A program made the translations under genes and the position numbers. DNA of 39,788 nt from CAZPUI01 sp964415525 (GTDB lineage Bacteria > Acidobacteriota > Holophagae > Holophagales > Holophagaceae), in contig CAYQAS010000032.1 of assembly GCA_964415525.1 (NCBI GenBank), forward strand, positions 1 to 39,788, read 5' to 3'. Below the pieces are notes generated by a model. It searched no databases, was not told where the DNA came from, and saw nothing but the letters and a program-made list of their open reading frames with translations. Shown here piece by piece: positions 9,253 to 16,452 of the stretch; positions within the stretch are counted from its first letter, which is position 1; every line of letters starts with the position of its first letter.

Positions 9253-9274
9253 AAAAAAGGGGGGATGCGGCCCC
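9253..9274 (-). terminator. Possible intrinsic terminator after the outer-membrane operon
   Basis: On the minus strand a short GGGG/CCCC stem with a CCGCAT loop is followed by CC and six Ts. It starts about 15 bp after the stop of the barrel gene at 9289. The stem is only 4-5 bp, so strength is doubtful. Its position between the two operator-controlled blocks is what makes it credible. Confidence 0.4.
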
Positions 9275-9288
9275 GATTCCCAGGCGGA

Positions 9289-9981
9289 TCAGAACCGGTA
9301 CGTGGCTGTCAGCGAGAGATAGCCCGGACGGCTCGGATTAGCCCCCTTCTCGTAGGGCATCTTGGTGGTGTCCTTGCTTCGCCACTCCGACTGGACGTAG
9401 GCCAGTTCGAGCTGGGTCTGTTCGGCCACTTGGCAGGTGGCGCCGAGACGCCAGCCGGCGCGAAACTCGCGGTCGGCCTCGGGGCGGGCGGGGTTCAGTC
9501 GGTCGACGAACCACTGGTGCAGGGAAGGGCCCGTGAAGACGCTCACGGCGCGATCTGCCACGGTGAAGGGCCAGACGATGTCCAGACCGGCGAAGGTGCT
9601 GCGCAGGTCATAGCTGAAGCGTTGCTCCAACACCGAGGCGGACTGTCGGGTGGCATCCGGCAGGGCCTGGAAGGCCGTGTAGGCCATGGTCTCCGGTCCA
9701 TTCCCCACATCGACACGGAGCCAGGGCTGGAAGGCAGGGTCGCCCTTGAGGTTCATCACGCCCGCATATAGGCGGGCCTGGAGCCCATCCCAGCGGGTCG
9801 GGGCGAATACGGTGCCGAACTCCACGGTGTAGCCGCGACCGTTGCCGGTCATGTCCCGGCTGTCGCCCTGGCTGAGGGCGAGGCCGCCCTTCACATAGAG
9901 GTTGCGGGGTTCCTCGGCGGCCTGAGCGAAACTGGCGCAGGCGAGGCCAAGGGCGGTGATGGCAGTCATCGGTCGAGTCAT
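9289..9981 (-). CDS. Predicted outer-membrane beta-barrel protein
   Basis: This 230-residue protein begins with a signal peptide (MTRPMTAITALGLACASFAQA) and then shows alternating amphipathic strands. It ends in LSLTATYRF, the C-terminal aromatic residue expected of proteins inserted by the BAM machinery. The start at 9981 has AAGGAGAT about 7 nt upstream. It lies 18 bp after the TonB-dependent receptor gene, so the two are almost certainly co-transcribed. I recognise no named family. A role as a small porin or accessory protein for oligosaccharide passage is a guess from context. Confidence 0.75.
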   Translation of the reverse strand: MTRPMTAITALGLACASFAQAAEEPRNLYVKGGLALSQGDSRDMTGNGRGYTVEFGTVFAPTRWDGLQARLYAGVMNLKGDPAFQPWLRVDVGNGPETMAYTAFQALPDATRQSASVLEQRFSYDLRSTFAGLDIVWPFTVADRAVSVFTGPSLHQWFVDRLNPARPEADREFRAGWRLGATCQVAEQTQLELAYVQSEWRSKDTTKMPYEKGANPSRPGYLSLTATYRF

Positions 9982-9999
9982 GTCGATCTCCTTCCAGGC

Positions 10000-12900
10000 C
10001 TAGAACCGGAGCCCGGTTTCGACCGTGAACCGGCGCGTGCCGCCGCTGAAGTAGGGGCCCTTGGTCTGGATATCCCAGGGCGTCATCTGGTAGCCGTTGT
10101 GGCTGTAGTAGTTCCTGGGACGGCTGCCGTCCACGTAGTTGTTGCCGGAGTTCCAGGTGGCACCGGTGTCGCCCACCTGGTTGAGGCTGTAGACCTGGTT
10201 GAAGGGGTTGGCGACCTCGATGCTCACCCACCAGGCCATCTTCCGGGCGAGGGGCACCTCGAGGTTGTACTTCAGGTACAGGTCCAGGTTGTCGGGATAC
10301 TGGAAGCCGCCGATGGACGTGCCGCGCTGCGGGTACCAGATGTAGTTGCCCCAAGAACCAAGAACCTGGTCGGCCGTCCAGTAGTTGGAGGGGACGTTGC
10401 CGAGCCCGGCCTTGTACGCCGGAGAGTAGGGATCCAGGAAGAGCTGCTCCCGCTGGGTGTAGGTGCCACCGCGGGCGTAGCGGCCGCGCAGGACGACGGA
10501 GGATTTCACGTCGCCGCGGTTCAGGTCATAGGCGAACCAGAAGTTGGTCATCTGGTCGACGGCCAGTTCGGACTGGGTGATGTCCTCGGTGCCATAGCCG
10601 AATCGCTTCCAGAGATCGGACCAGTTGATGCCCCAGGCGCGGTGGTTCGTGCCGATGTTGTCGACGCGGATGTTCTGCTGGGCAGACCAATACATCTGGT
10701 TCATGAAATTGCGGCTGTAGACGAAGTTGCCACCGAAGGTGAGCTTCTTCGTGAGCACGAAGTTCCACTCCAACTCTGCGCCGTAGTAGCGGTGGAAGAG
10801 TCCGGGGTCGCTCTTGAGCACGGAGGCGAAGGTCTGGGCCGTGGCACCCGGCAGGTAGGGGTTCGTGGCGGTGTAGACGTTCGGATCGGCGAACCACTGG
10901 TAGTTGTTCTTCCACTCCCGACGCACCAGGGTGGCCCGCCAGCTGGAGCCGTTCTCGTAGGCGCGGCGGAACGTAAGGGTCATTTCGTCGCTGTAGTCGG
11001 CCTTGAAGTTCGGATCGAGCTTGGCCGCGTCCGGCGTCATCATCGATCGGAAATAGGTGTAATTCTTCGGGTTGGTGAGCTGGGCCGTGTCAACCAACGC
11101 GAAGCCGTTGTTCTGCAGCGGGTGGGCATTTGGGTTGTTCACGTCGAAGGCCTGGCCGTCCACGGTGGGATCCCAGGAATAGTTGACGACGTAGGGGCGG
11201 CGGCGCTGCACAAAGGCCTGGTAGACGGCCGCCGGGATGCGGTTGTGGAAGCGGCCAAAGGAGAAACTCAGCAGGCGTTTCTGGTCGCCGACGGGATCCC
11301 ACTTCACCTCGAAGCGGGGCGTGAGCATGTTGTAGCCGAACACCTTTCCGCGGGAGTCATTCAGCTTGAACATGTCGAAGCGCAGGCCAGCCATCACGGA
11401 CACGTGGGCATTGATGTTCCACAGGTCATTCACATAGAGGCTGGTGGTGGGCTGGTTGAACGAGCCCTGGTCCGGCCCCATGTTCATGCGCATGCTGGGA
11501 CTGGCGAACCACTGGTAGGCGTAGGGTCGCGAGGCCAGGAGGTTGGCCGGGTCATCCGCCTGCGGCCAGAGGTTGAGGTAGTTCGCGTGGGCGGCCCAGG
11601 TGACCCACTTGCCGGCGTAGCCCGAAGGATCGAGCTGCGCTCCGGTGTAGCCGCCGGGGTAGAGGATGTCCGAGGCGCCCAGGTTCCTGGAGATGCGGCC
11701 TCCGGATGTATAGAACTGCACGGGCGCCGCCCCCACGGAGGTGTCCCAGTCGGTCTTCTCGTAGTTCAGGCCGATGTCCATCTGGTGATCCTTGAGGAAG
11801 GTCTGCCAGTTGACGTAGAAGGACGTCGTGGACTTGGTCTCGTTCTGATCGTAGGGCGAACCCATCACGGCTTCGTCCCGCGTCCAGCCCTGGTATTTCC
11901 GGGCCTGGAGGAGGTTCGAGTAGGGGTACCAGGTATTGCCGGAAGCGCCGTTGCGCAGCTGATCCCAGGTGTAGAGCTGGGTTCCGGGGATGCCGCCGCT
12001 GCCATTGGTGTAGTTGCCATTCTCCCAGGTTCGGCTCGTGCCCGTGCGGACGTAGGGCGTGCCGTCCGACTCGGGGACCATGGAGACGTTCGTGTTGCGT
12101 CCCACGCGAGCCTCCAGCACGCTGCTGCCGAAGGAGCCCTTGTAGCCGAGGTTCCAGATGCGCGTCAGGAGGCCCTTCGTGCCGTAGTTTCCAGGGTTGG
12201 CAGACGCTGTCCAATCACGGTTCGTGAGGTCGGTGCTGGAGTCCAGGGCCTTGGAGTAGGACCATTCCAGGCTGTGGTCCTGGTTGATCTGGAAGAACAG
12301 GGCGTACTGGTTGAACTCCGAGTTCGAACTCGTGTCGTAGAACTTGCCCTGATCCCAGAGATCGGCGCGGCGGATCTGCGCCCCGCCTGGCGTCACGAAC
12401 AGCGTGCCGTCCGTGGAATTCGCATAGTCATGGCTCACCAGGTTGCGGCCCTGGTTGTAGTCCGTCCACCAGCGGGGCACGAAGTTCTGGCTGCTGCTGC
12501 GGGGCTGGAATCGACCGCCCCAGGCGAAGGTGATGTGGTCGCGCCAGATCGGGCCACTGAACGTCGCTTCGTAGTTGCGCCAGATGGCGTCGTCCGCAGG
12601 GAAGGTCTGGTGCGGATCCCAGTTGTCCCCGAAGCGCGTGTTCTGGCGATCCGGGTTTGACATGGTGGCGGTGCTGCCCAAGGTGGAGCGGTCGTAGCGG
12701 GCGCGCAGGGTCCCCTTGTAGTCGTTCGAACCCCGGCTGGTCACGTACGACACGAGGCCGCTTTCGGTATTGCCGTAGCGGGCATTGAGGGGCGACTGGA
12801 TCACGGCGACGGATTCCACCATGTCCGCGACCATCACCTGGTCGCCACGGAAGCTGCCCCAGCCGGCTTCCCCGGCGGGCATGCCGTTGACGAGGAACTT

Positions 12901-13449
12901 GCCGCCCGTGGCGTTACCACCGCGGATGTGCATCACGGTGCCGGTGTCGTTGCTGTCCAGGGAGACGCCTGGAGCGATGTCGGCGACCTTGAGGAGGTCG
13001 GAGGTGGAGAGCGACGCCAGCTTCTCCTGCGTGAAGACCGACTGGGTCTCCGTCTGGGTCTTGTCGACCTGACTGGCGGCATTGGCGAATACCTCGATCA
13101 CCACATTCTGGGTGTCGATCTTCGTCAGGCGGAGGTTCTGGCGGAGGACGAGGCCAGGTTGGATCGAGCAGCGCGTCGTGCCCCCCGAAAAGCCATCCTT
13201 CACCGTGGTGATGGCATATTCGCCGTTGGGCAGCAGCGGAACTCGGTAGCCGCCGTCCACACCCGTCACGGTGGTGCGGTCCTGCAGCAGCTTGGGTGAG
13301 CGAAGGATGATCCGGACGCCGGGCAGAGGTTGGCCGGTCTTGAGGTCGGTGGCGGTGCCGACGAGAGTACCTACGGTGTCCTGGGCCTGGAGGGGCGCGA
13401 AGGAGACCAACGCCAGGGTGAGGGCGGAGAGTCGGGAGAGGGATCGCAT
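10000..13449 (-). CDS. TonB-dependent receptor, Oar-like, with carboxypeptidase regulatory-like domain
   Basis: This 1149-residue outer-membrane receptor probably imports an oligosaccharide using TonB energy. A signal peptide (ends near FAPLQA, residue 22) is followed by a carboxypeptidase regulatory-like beta-sandwich (about 25-105; GTATDLKTGQPLPGVRI). Next is a plug domain (about 125-250; DLLKVADIAPGVSLDSND, MHIRGGNATGGKFLVNG), then a long beta-barrel ending in FTVETGLRF. This layout is typical of the very large TonB receptors of Acidobacteriota and of Oar of Myxococcus. AAGGAAG precedes the ATG. It lies between two barrel genes and downstream of a LacI-type operator pair. The sugar substrate is inferred from the shared operator with araDBA; no SusD homologue is present. 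Confidence 0.9.
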   Translation of the reverse strand: MRSLSRLSALTLALVSFAPLQAQDTVGTLVGTATDLKTGQPLPGVRIILRSPKLLQDRTTVTGVDGGYRVPLLPNGEYAITTVKDGFSGGTTRCSIQPGLVLRQNLRLTKIDTQNVVIEVFANAASQVDKTQTETQSVFTQEKLASLSTSDLLKVADIAPGVSLDSNDTGTVMHIRGGNATGGKFLVNGMPAGEAGWGSFRGDQVMVADMVESVAVIQSPLNARYGNTESGLVSYVTSRGSNDYKGTLRARYDRSTLGSTATMSNPDRQNTRFGDNWDPHQTFPADDAIWRNYEATFSGPIWRDHITFAWGGRFQPRSSSQNFVPRWWTDYNQGRNLVSHDYANSTDGTLFVTPGGAQIRRADLWDQGKFYDTSSNSEFNQYALFFQINQDHSLEWSYSKALDSSTDLTNRDWTASANPGNYGTKGLLTRIWNLGYKGSFGSSVLEARVGRNTNVSMVPESDGTPYVRTGTSRTWENGNYTNGSGGIPGTQLYTWDQLRNGASGNTWYPYSNLLQARKYQGWTRDEAVMGSPYDQNETKSTTSFYVNWQTFLKDHQMDIGLNYEKTDWDTSVGAAPVQFYTSGGRISRNLGASDILYPGGYTGAQLDPSGYAGKWVTWAAHANYLNLWPQADDPANLLASRPYAYQWFASPSMRMNMGPDQGSFNQPTTSLYVNDLWNINAHVSVMAGLRFDMFKLNDSRGKVFGYNMLTPRFEVKWDPVGDQKRLLSFSFGRFHNRIPAAVYQAFVQRRRPYVVNYSWDPTVDGQAFDVNNPNAHPLQNNGFALVDTAQLTNPKNYTYFRSMMTPDAAKLDPNFKADYSDEMTLTFRRAYENGSSWRATLVRREWKNNYQWFADPNVYTATNPYLPGATAQTFASVLKSDPGLFHRYYGAELEWNFVLTKKLTFGGNFVYSRNFMNQMYWSAQQNIRVDNIGTNHRAWGINWSDLWKRFGYGTEDITQSELAVDQMTNFWFAYDLNRGDVKSSVVLRGRYARGGTYTQREQLFLDPYSPAYKAGLGNVPSNYWTADQVLGSWGNYIWYPQRGTSIGGFQYPDNLDLYLKYNLEVPLARKMAWWVSIEVANPFNQVYSLNQVGDTGATWNSGNNYVDGSRPRNYYSHNGYQMTPWDIQTKGPYFSGGTRRFTVETGLRF

Positions 13450-13474
13450 CGTGGGCTTCCTTTGGCGAGGGGGG

Positions 13475-14302
13475 TCAGATCTTCACGCCGAGGCAGAGCT
13501 CGACCACGAAGCCCGAGCGGGTCTTCTCGTCGTAGCGGGGTGCCACACCGGTGTTGGTGAAGGGTCGGTAGCTGACGTCGTTGAAGCCCGTGCTGCGCAC
13601 GTTCATTTCCACGCGGAAAATTCCTGAGAAGTCACGGCCCAGGCCGATGTAGGCGCCTGGAAGCACCTTGGAGAGGTTCACGGAGTGATTCGCGCCCTCG
13701 TAGTAGCTGGGGTCGCCGTAGCCTTCCGCTGCGATCTTCTGGAAATCATGGTTGGCATCGTAGTAGCCGGGCACGAGGGTCATGAAGACCTCGTGGTGGG
13801 TTTCGCGGCGATCGAGGGTGATGCCCGCCTGCCAGTCCCAGCCTTGGGCCCACGCAAAGGGCATCGGGGCGCTATAGCCCACCCGCAGCCCAAATCCGCG
13901 GAACACCATGGATTCGCCCTGGAGGGAGTCCTCGGGGCGGATCACGAGCGGGTAGGCCACACTGCTGCCCGCGGGGGTATAGGTGCGCGTGACACCCGTC
14001 GGGGCGATGGGATTCTGGTTCGTGGCGTAGTAAGCGGGTCCGAACTGAGTGGTCTCCCGGCGGTAGCCGTTGAAGGAGTCGAAGCCGACCTCGGCCGTGA
14101 ACTTCCCGGTGCCAAAGGGCTGGGCATATTCCAGCCCGAAACCGCTCACGCGGTGTCCGAGGGACTGCTTGGTCACGCTGCCGGATACGTTTCCGGCCCG
14201 CAGCTTCAGCGAGAAGGGCGATAAGTCTTCGGCCATGGCTGGGAGCGCCGTGGCAAACAACAGCGCCACTCCGAACTGGACCGGACGGGTGAGGGAGTTC
14301 AT
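13475..14302 (-). CDS. Predicted outer-membrane beta-barrel protein, first gene of the receptor operon
   Basis: It has 275 residues. The start at 14302 (MNSLTRPVQFGVALLFATAL) is chosen because it opens a clean signal peptide ending at AMA and has GGAGG about 7 nt upstream; the longer reading frame to 14461 does not. The mature part is rich in Gly, Tyr, Phe and Arg with alternating strand patterns (RVSGFGLEYAQPFGTGKF, FRGFGLRVGYSAP), typical of an outer-membrane barrel. It ends in CLGVKI rather than an aromatic residue. It lies 25 bp before the TonB receptor gene. The operator pair at 14489-14515 lies about 190-215 bp upstream. No specific family recognised. Confidence 0.7.
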   Translation of the reverse strand: MNSLTRPVQFGVALLFATALPAMAEDLSPFSLKLRAGNVSGSVTKQSLGHRVSGFGLEYAQPFGTGKFTAEVGFDSFNGYRRETTQFGPAYYATNQNPIAPTGVTRTYTPAGSSVAYPLVIRPEDSLQGESMVFRGFGLRVGYSAPMPFAWAQGWDWQAGITLDRRETHHEVFMTLVPGYYDANHDFQKIAAEGYGDPSYYEGANHSVNLSKVLPGAYIGLGRDFSGIFRVEMNVRSTGFNDVSYRPFTNTGVAPRYDEKTRSGFVVELCLGVKI

Positions 14303-14791
14303 GCAGAACCTCCGAGGGTGGGAGAGGGAAGAGGGCTGCGCGTCGAAGGGCACAGCGAGGTGGGCATCGCAGGGCGGAGGACACGCGGAAAGAGGTCTCA
14401 CCGCATGCACAAGTCGCGCGGGGCCAGACCTACGGAAGACCTGTGAACAGGCCGTTGCCAATTAGCGAAGGCGCTAAGGTGCCAACGCTGCAACCGGTTT
14501 CAGAAAGCGGTTTCACTCTAGGATCGGGTTGAATCCGGGTCAAGCAGGAATCGGATGAAATCCCTTTCTTTGGTTCTTCACGGATCTGCAGGTCGGTAGT
14601 GAGCTTCCTGGGATTCTGTGTTTGTCGAGATCGCAGAACAGGGAGACTCGCTGGGGACCGGCCCGAGCGCCAACCTGGGGCCACCGAACGGTGGGGAGCT
14701 GGGTTCGCCCAGCCCTGTTCGCTTTTCATCGGGGGTGGCTCAAGGCGTTAAACCACCGGGGTTCGGGGGCAGCGCCCCCGAGGGGAGAACC
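14303..14791. other. Regulatory intergenic region, no gene seen
   Basis: About 490 bp between the first outer-membrane gene and the transposase remnant. It holds the operator pair at 14489-14515 and, at its right end, a GC-rich hairpin (14763-14781, stem TCGGGGGC with loop AGC) just past the transposase stop. That hairpin could be the end of the old element or its terminator. Short open frames here show no codon bias or recognisable motif. Confidence 0.5.
14489..14515 (-). promoter_or_regulatory. Tandem LacI/GalR-type operators upstream of the receptor operon
   Basis: TGCAACCGGTTTCA (14489-14502) is a near-perfect LacI/GalR-type palindrome, followed directly by AGAAAGCGGTTTCA (14502-14515). 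Aligned with the araD site, the two 27-bp blocks agree at 21 of 27 positions, with identical spacing and order. This points to one regulator controlling both blocks. Confidence 0.75.
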
Positions 14792-15633
14792 TCAGATGAC
14801 CTGGATCTCCCCGAACACAAGGCGCCCGGCTCCGGCACTCCGCCACTCCTTGACCCTCCACTGGAGCGTCCGCAATTGCCCATCTGGGAACTGGCCAGGG
14901 TGCGTGGCTTGCATTCTCTGGAACAAGTCCTTGGCTTTGCGGTCTGGCTCCGCCTCCAGCCACGTGGATATCTCTGACCAGGCGGCTTCAATCGGATCCT
15001 GCCGTGTCCGCCAGTACCGCTCTGGGATCTCCTGGGGTCGATGTGTTGGCCGGATCTCGCCACTCTTCCAGGCCAGGGCGAGGCTTCTGAGGAACTGCCC
15101 CAGGTTGGCATCCTGGTGGGGCAGGATTTGGGGCTCTCACCCGCCTTGATCTTGGCCAAGTGAGCTTGAATGGTCCGAATCTCTTCCAGAAGGCGAAGTG
15201 GATCCAGGCTGGCCGCCATGGTGCTCATCTGCCCCTTTACCGCCTCCGGTAACACCCCAGAGTCATCAGGCGCTCGAATGGCGTGGCAGGCGTGTGGTAG
15301 TGCTTCGAAACTCGAGATCCCACGCGGGTCTTGGAGGCGAGTTTGAAGGACGGTTGGTTGAAGTTCACGAACATCCGCAAGGCGGCATACAGCCGGGTCA
15401 ACGCCTTGGCGGCCTCCACGCCCTGAAGCCTTCCGTAACCAATCATCCGGCGCACAATGGCGCCGTTCTTCTGCTCTACCCAAGCCTGGTCGTTCTTCCG
15501 GTGAGGCCTGGGGCGCGTGAACTCTATCCCTGCCTGTTGGCAACGCTCCCAATCGTTTGCCGAGGAACCGGTTGAAAGACGCCTTGTGGGTTGTTGCAAC
15601 GATTTGCGTAGCGCGTCGGAGCGTCGTCCCCAA
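14792..15633 (-). pseudogene. Frameshifted, truncated transposase (rve integrase domain)
   Basis: Three pieces of one transposase lie in different minus-strand frames. The upstream piece (about 15600 to 15237) has IEFTRPRPHRKNDQAWVEQK and VRRMIGYGRLQGVEAAKAL, the end of an integrase catalytic core with its last Glu. A second frame has SLDPLRLLEEIRTIQAHL. The final piece reads TWLEAEPDRKAKDLFQRMQA and LRTLQWRVKEWRSAGAG, stopping at 14792. The N-terminal DNA-binding part and the first catalytic Asp residues are gone. The family is not IS481; I cannot name it with certainty. At least two frameshifts make it non-functional. Confidence 0.8.
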
Positions 15634-16000
15634 TGAGGCTACCCCTTCAGCGAGGTCCTGGATTCGTTGGGAGATTGGCGCTCGGGGCGGCGCTCATGAG
15701 CATCGCACTGCCTGAAAGGCACTTCCGGGCCAGCATTAGCGCGGGTGAGGGGGCTTTGCTCCGACTCCAAGCATTCTCCCGGATTCGAACCCCGCCGGTT
15801 GCAGATGCCTTCGCTGAGCGAGGATGAAGCCCCAGAATTGAAGCTGAAATCGCACCACCACTGGCTTTGAATCCAAAACGACCCATGTTTGGGGGTGGGA
15901 GCACCCCCATGGCGGACGAAATCCTTGCGAACCCGCGGCAGTGCTCGCGTTGCCTCGCCAAGCCATGTACGAACTTCGGAGCGAGTTTTGTGTGAGTCGC
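15634..16000. other. Gene-poor stretch between transposase relic and tRNA operon
   Basis: No supported gene in about 370 bp. Open frames here have no recognisable motif, and one runs straight through the tRNA-operon terminators. A perfect 8-bp hairpin (TGGGGGTG / CACCCCCA, 15890-15909, loop GGAG) is present but without a U-tract. The stretch is probably decayed insertion DNA beside the tRNA genes. Confidence 0.45.
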
Positions 16001-16027
16001 AAAAAAGCGGCACCAAGTGGGTGCCGC
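16001..16027 (-). terminator. Intrinsic terminator, second of a tandem pair
   Basis: On the minus strand a perfect 8-bp stem, GCGGCACC/GGTGCCGC with a CACTT loop, is followed by six Ts. It lies directly behind the first terminator of the tRNA operon and would catch read-through. Confidence 0.8.
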
Positions 16028-16061
16028 AAAAAACGAAAAGCACCTGATTTCTCAGGTGCTT
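16028..16061 (-). terminator. Intrinsic terminator of the tRNA operon, first of a pair
   Basis: On the minus strand the perfect 10-bp stem AAGCACCTGA/TCAGGTGCTT with a GAAA tetraloop is followed by TTCGTTTTTT. It begins about 5 nt after the CCA end of tRNA-Glu, so it ends the tRNA-Lys/tRNA-Glu transcript. Confidence 0.88.
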
Positions 16062-16065
16062 AGCT

Positions 16066-16140
16066 TGGTAGGGCTAACGGGATTCGAACCCGTGTTGCCG
16101 CCGTGAAAGGGCGGTGTCCTAACCCCTAGACGATAGCCCC
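16066..16140 (-). tRNA. tRNA-Glu (anticodon TTC)
   Basis: The minus strand folds as a full cloverleaf. The acceptor strand GGGGCTA pairs with TAGCCCT (G1 wobbles with T72), the anticodon loop is CTTTCAC with anticodon TTC, and the T-arm contains GGGTTCGAATCCC. The 3' CCA is encoded. It is the second gene of a two-tRNA operon, 22 nt after tRNA-Lys. Confidence 0.96.
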
Positions 16141-16162
16141 ATGTTTTCAACTGCGGTCTAGC

Positions 16163-16238
16163 TGGTGGGCCCAGCAGGACTCGAACCTGCGACCAACGGC
16201 TTAAAAGGCCGCTGCTCTACCGACTGAGCTATAGGCCC
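16163..16238 (-). tRNA. tRNA-Lys (anticodon TTT)
   Basis: A full cloverleaf on the minus strand. The acceptor strand GGGCCTA begins at 16238 and the D-arm carries AGCTCAGTCGGTAGAGC. The anticodon loop is CTTTTAA (anticodon TTT), and the T-arm has CAGGTTCGAGTCCTG with encoded CCA. It is the first gene of the tRNA operon. Confidence 0.97.
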
Positions 16239-16263
16239 GTGCCATGGTTCGGCGCGAACCATC

Positions 16264-16292
16264 ATTGTGCCTCAGTTTGGGGGGAAGGTCAA
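16264..16292 (-). promoter_or_regulatory. Sigma-70-type promoter of the tRNA operon
   Basis: On the minus strand TTGACC (16287-16292), a 17-bp spacer and CACAAT (16264-16269) match the -35/-10 consensus at 5/6 and 4/6 positions. The -10 box lies about 25 bp before the first base of tRNA-Lys, as expected for a short leader. Confidence 0.7.
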
Positions 16293-16400
16293 TCACCGGC
16301 TTGCAGGATTTGTGAGTGGATATCTGTTGGTGGGAAGGCGGTGTCCGGAGCCGAGGTCTGGGAAGCGCCTATGGCCGATCCGAACCAAGGAGCGATCATC

Positions 16401-16434
16401 AAAAAGTGAAGGGGGCCGGTTCGCCGGCCCCCTT
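16401..16434 (-). terminator. Intrinsic terminator after the S41 protease gene
   Basis: A perfect 11-bp GC-rich stem (AAGGGGGCCGG/CCGGCCCCCTT, 16409-16434) with a four-base loop. On the minus strand it is followed by CACTTTTT. It begins about 19 bp after the protease stop. Confidence 0.75.
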
Positions 16435-16452
16435 CTTGACAGTGACTGTCTT

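Noticed and set aside
10099..12660. Long plus-strand open frame opposite the TonB receptor
   Set aside because: Val/Gly/Ala-rich shadow of a high-GC gene; no motif, and the minus strand reads a complete receptor.
14430..14729. Minus-strand open frame over the operator region
   Set aside because: Covers the LacI-type operators, Pro/Ser/Arg-rich, no start signal; regulatory DNA is the better reading.
14740..15633. 297-residue minus-strand frame as an intact protein
   Set aside because: Only short parts of this frame match the transposase; the rest of the homology is in the other two frames, so it is a composite of a broken gene.
15775..15820. tRNA-like fragment: GGGGTTCGAATCC on the minus strand looks like a T-arm
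   Set aside because: The T-stem does not pair (CGGGG against CCGGG) and no acceptor or anticodon arm could be built around it; at most a relic.
15639..16043. Minus-strand open frame of 134 residues beside the tRNA genes
   Set aside because: It spans part of both intrinsic terminators and has no recognisable domain or ribosome-binding site.
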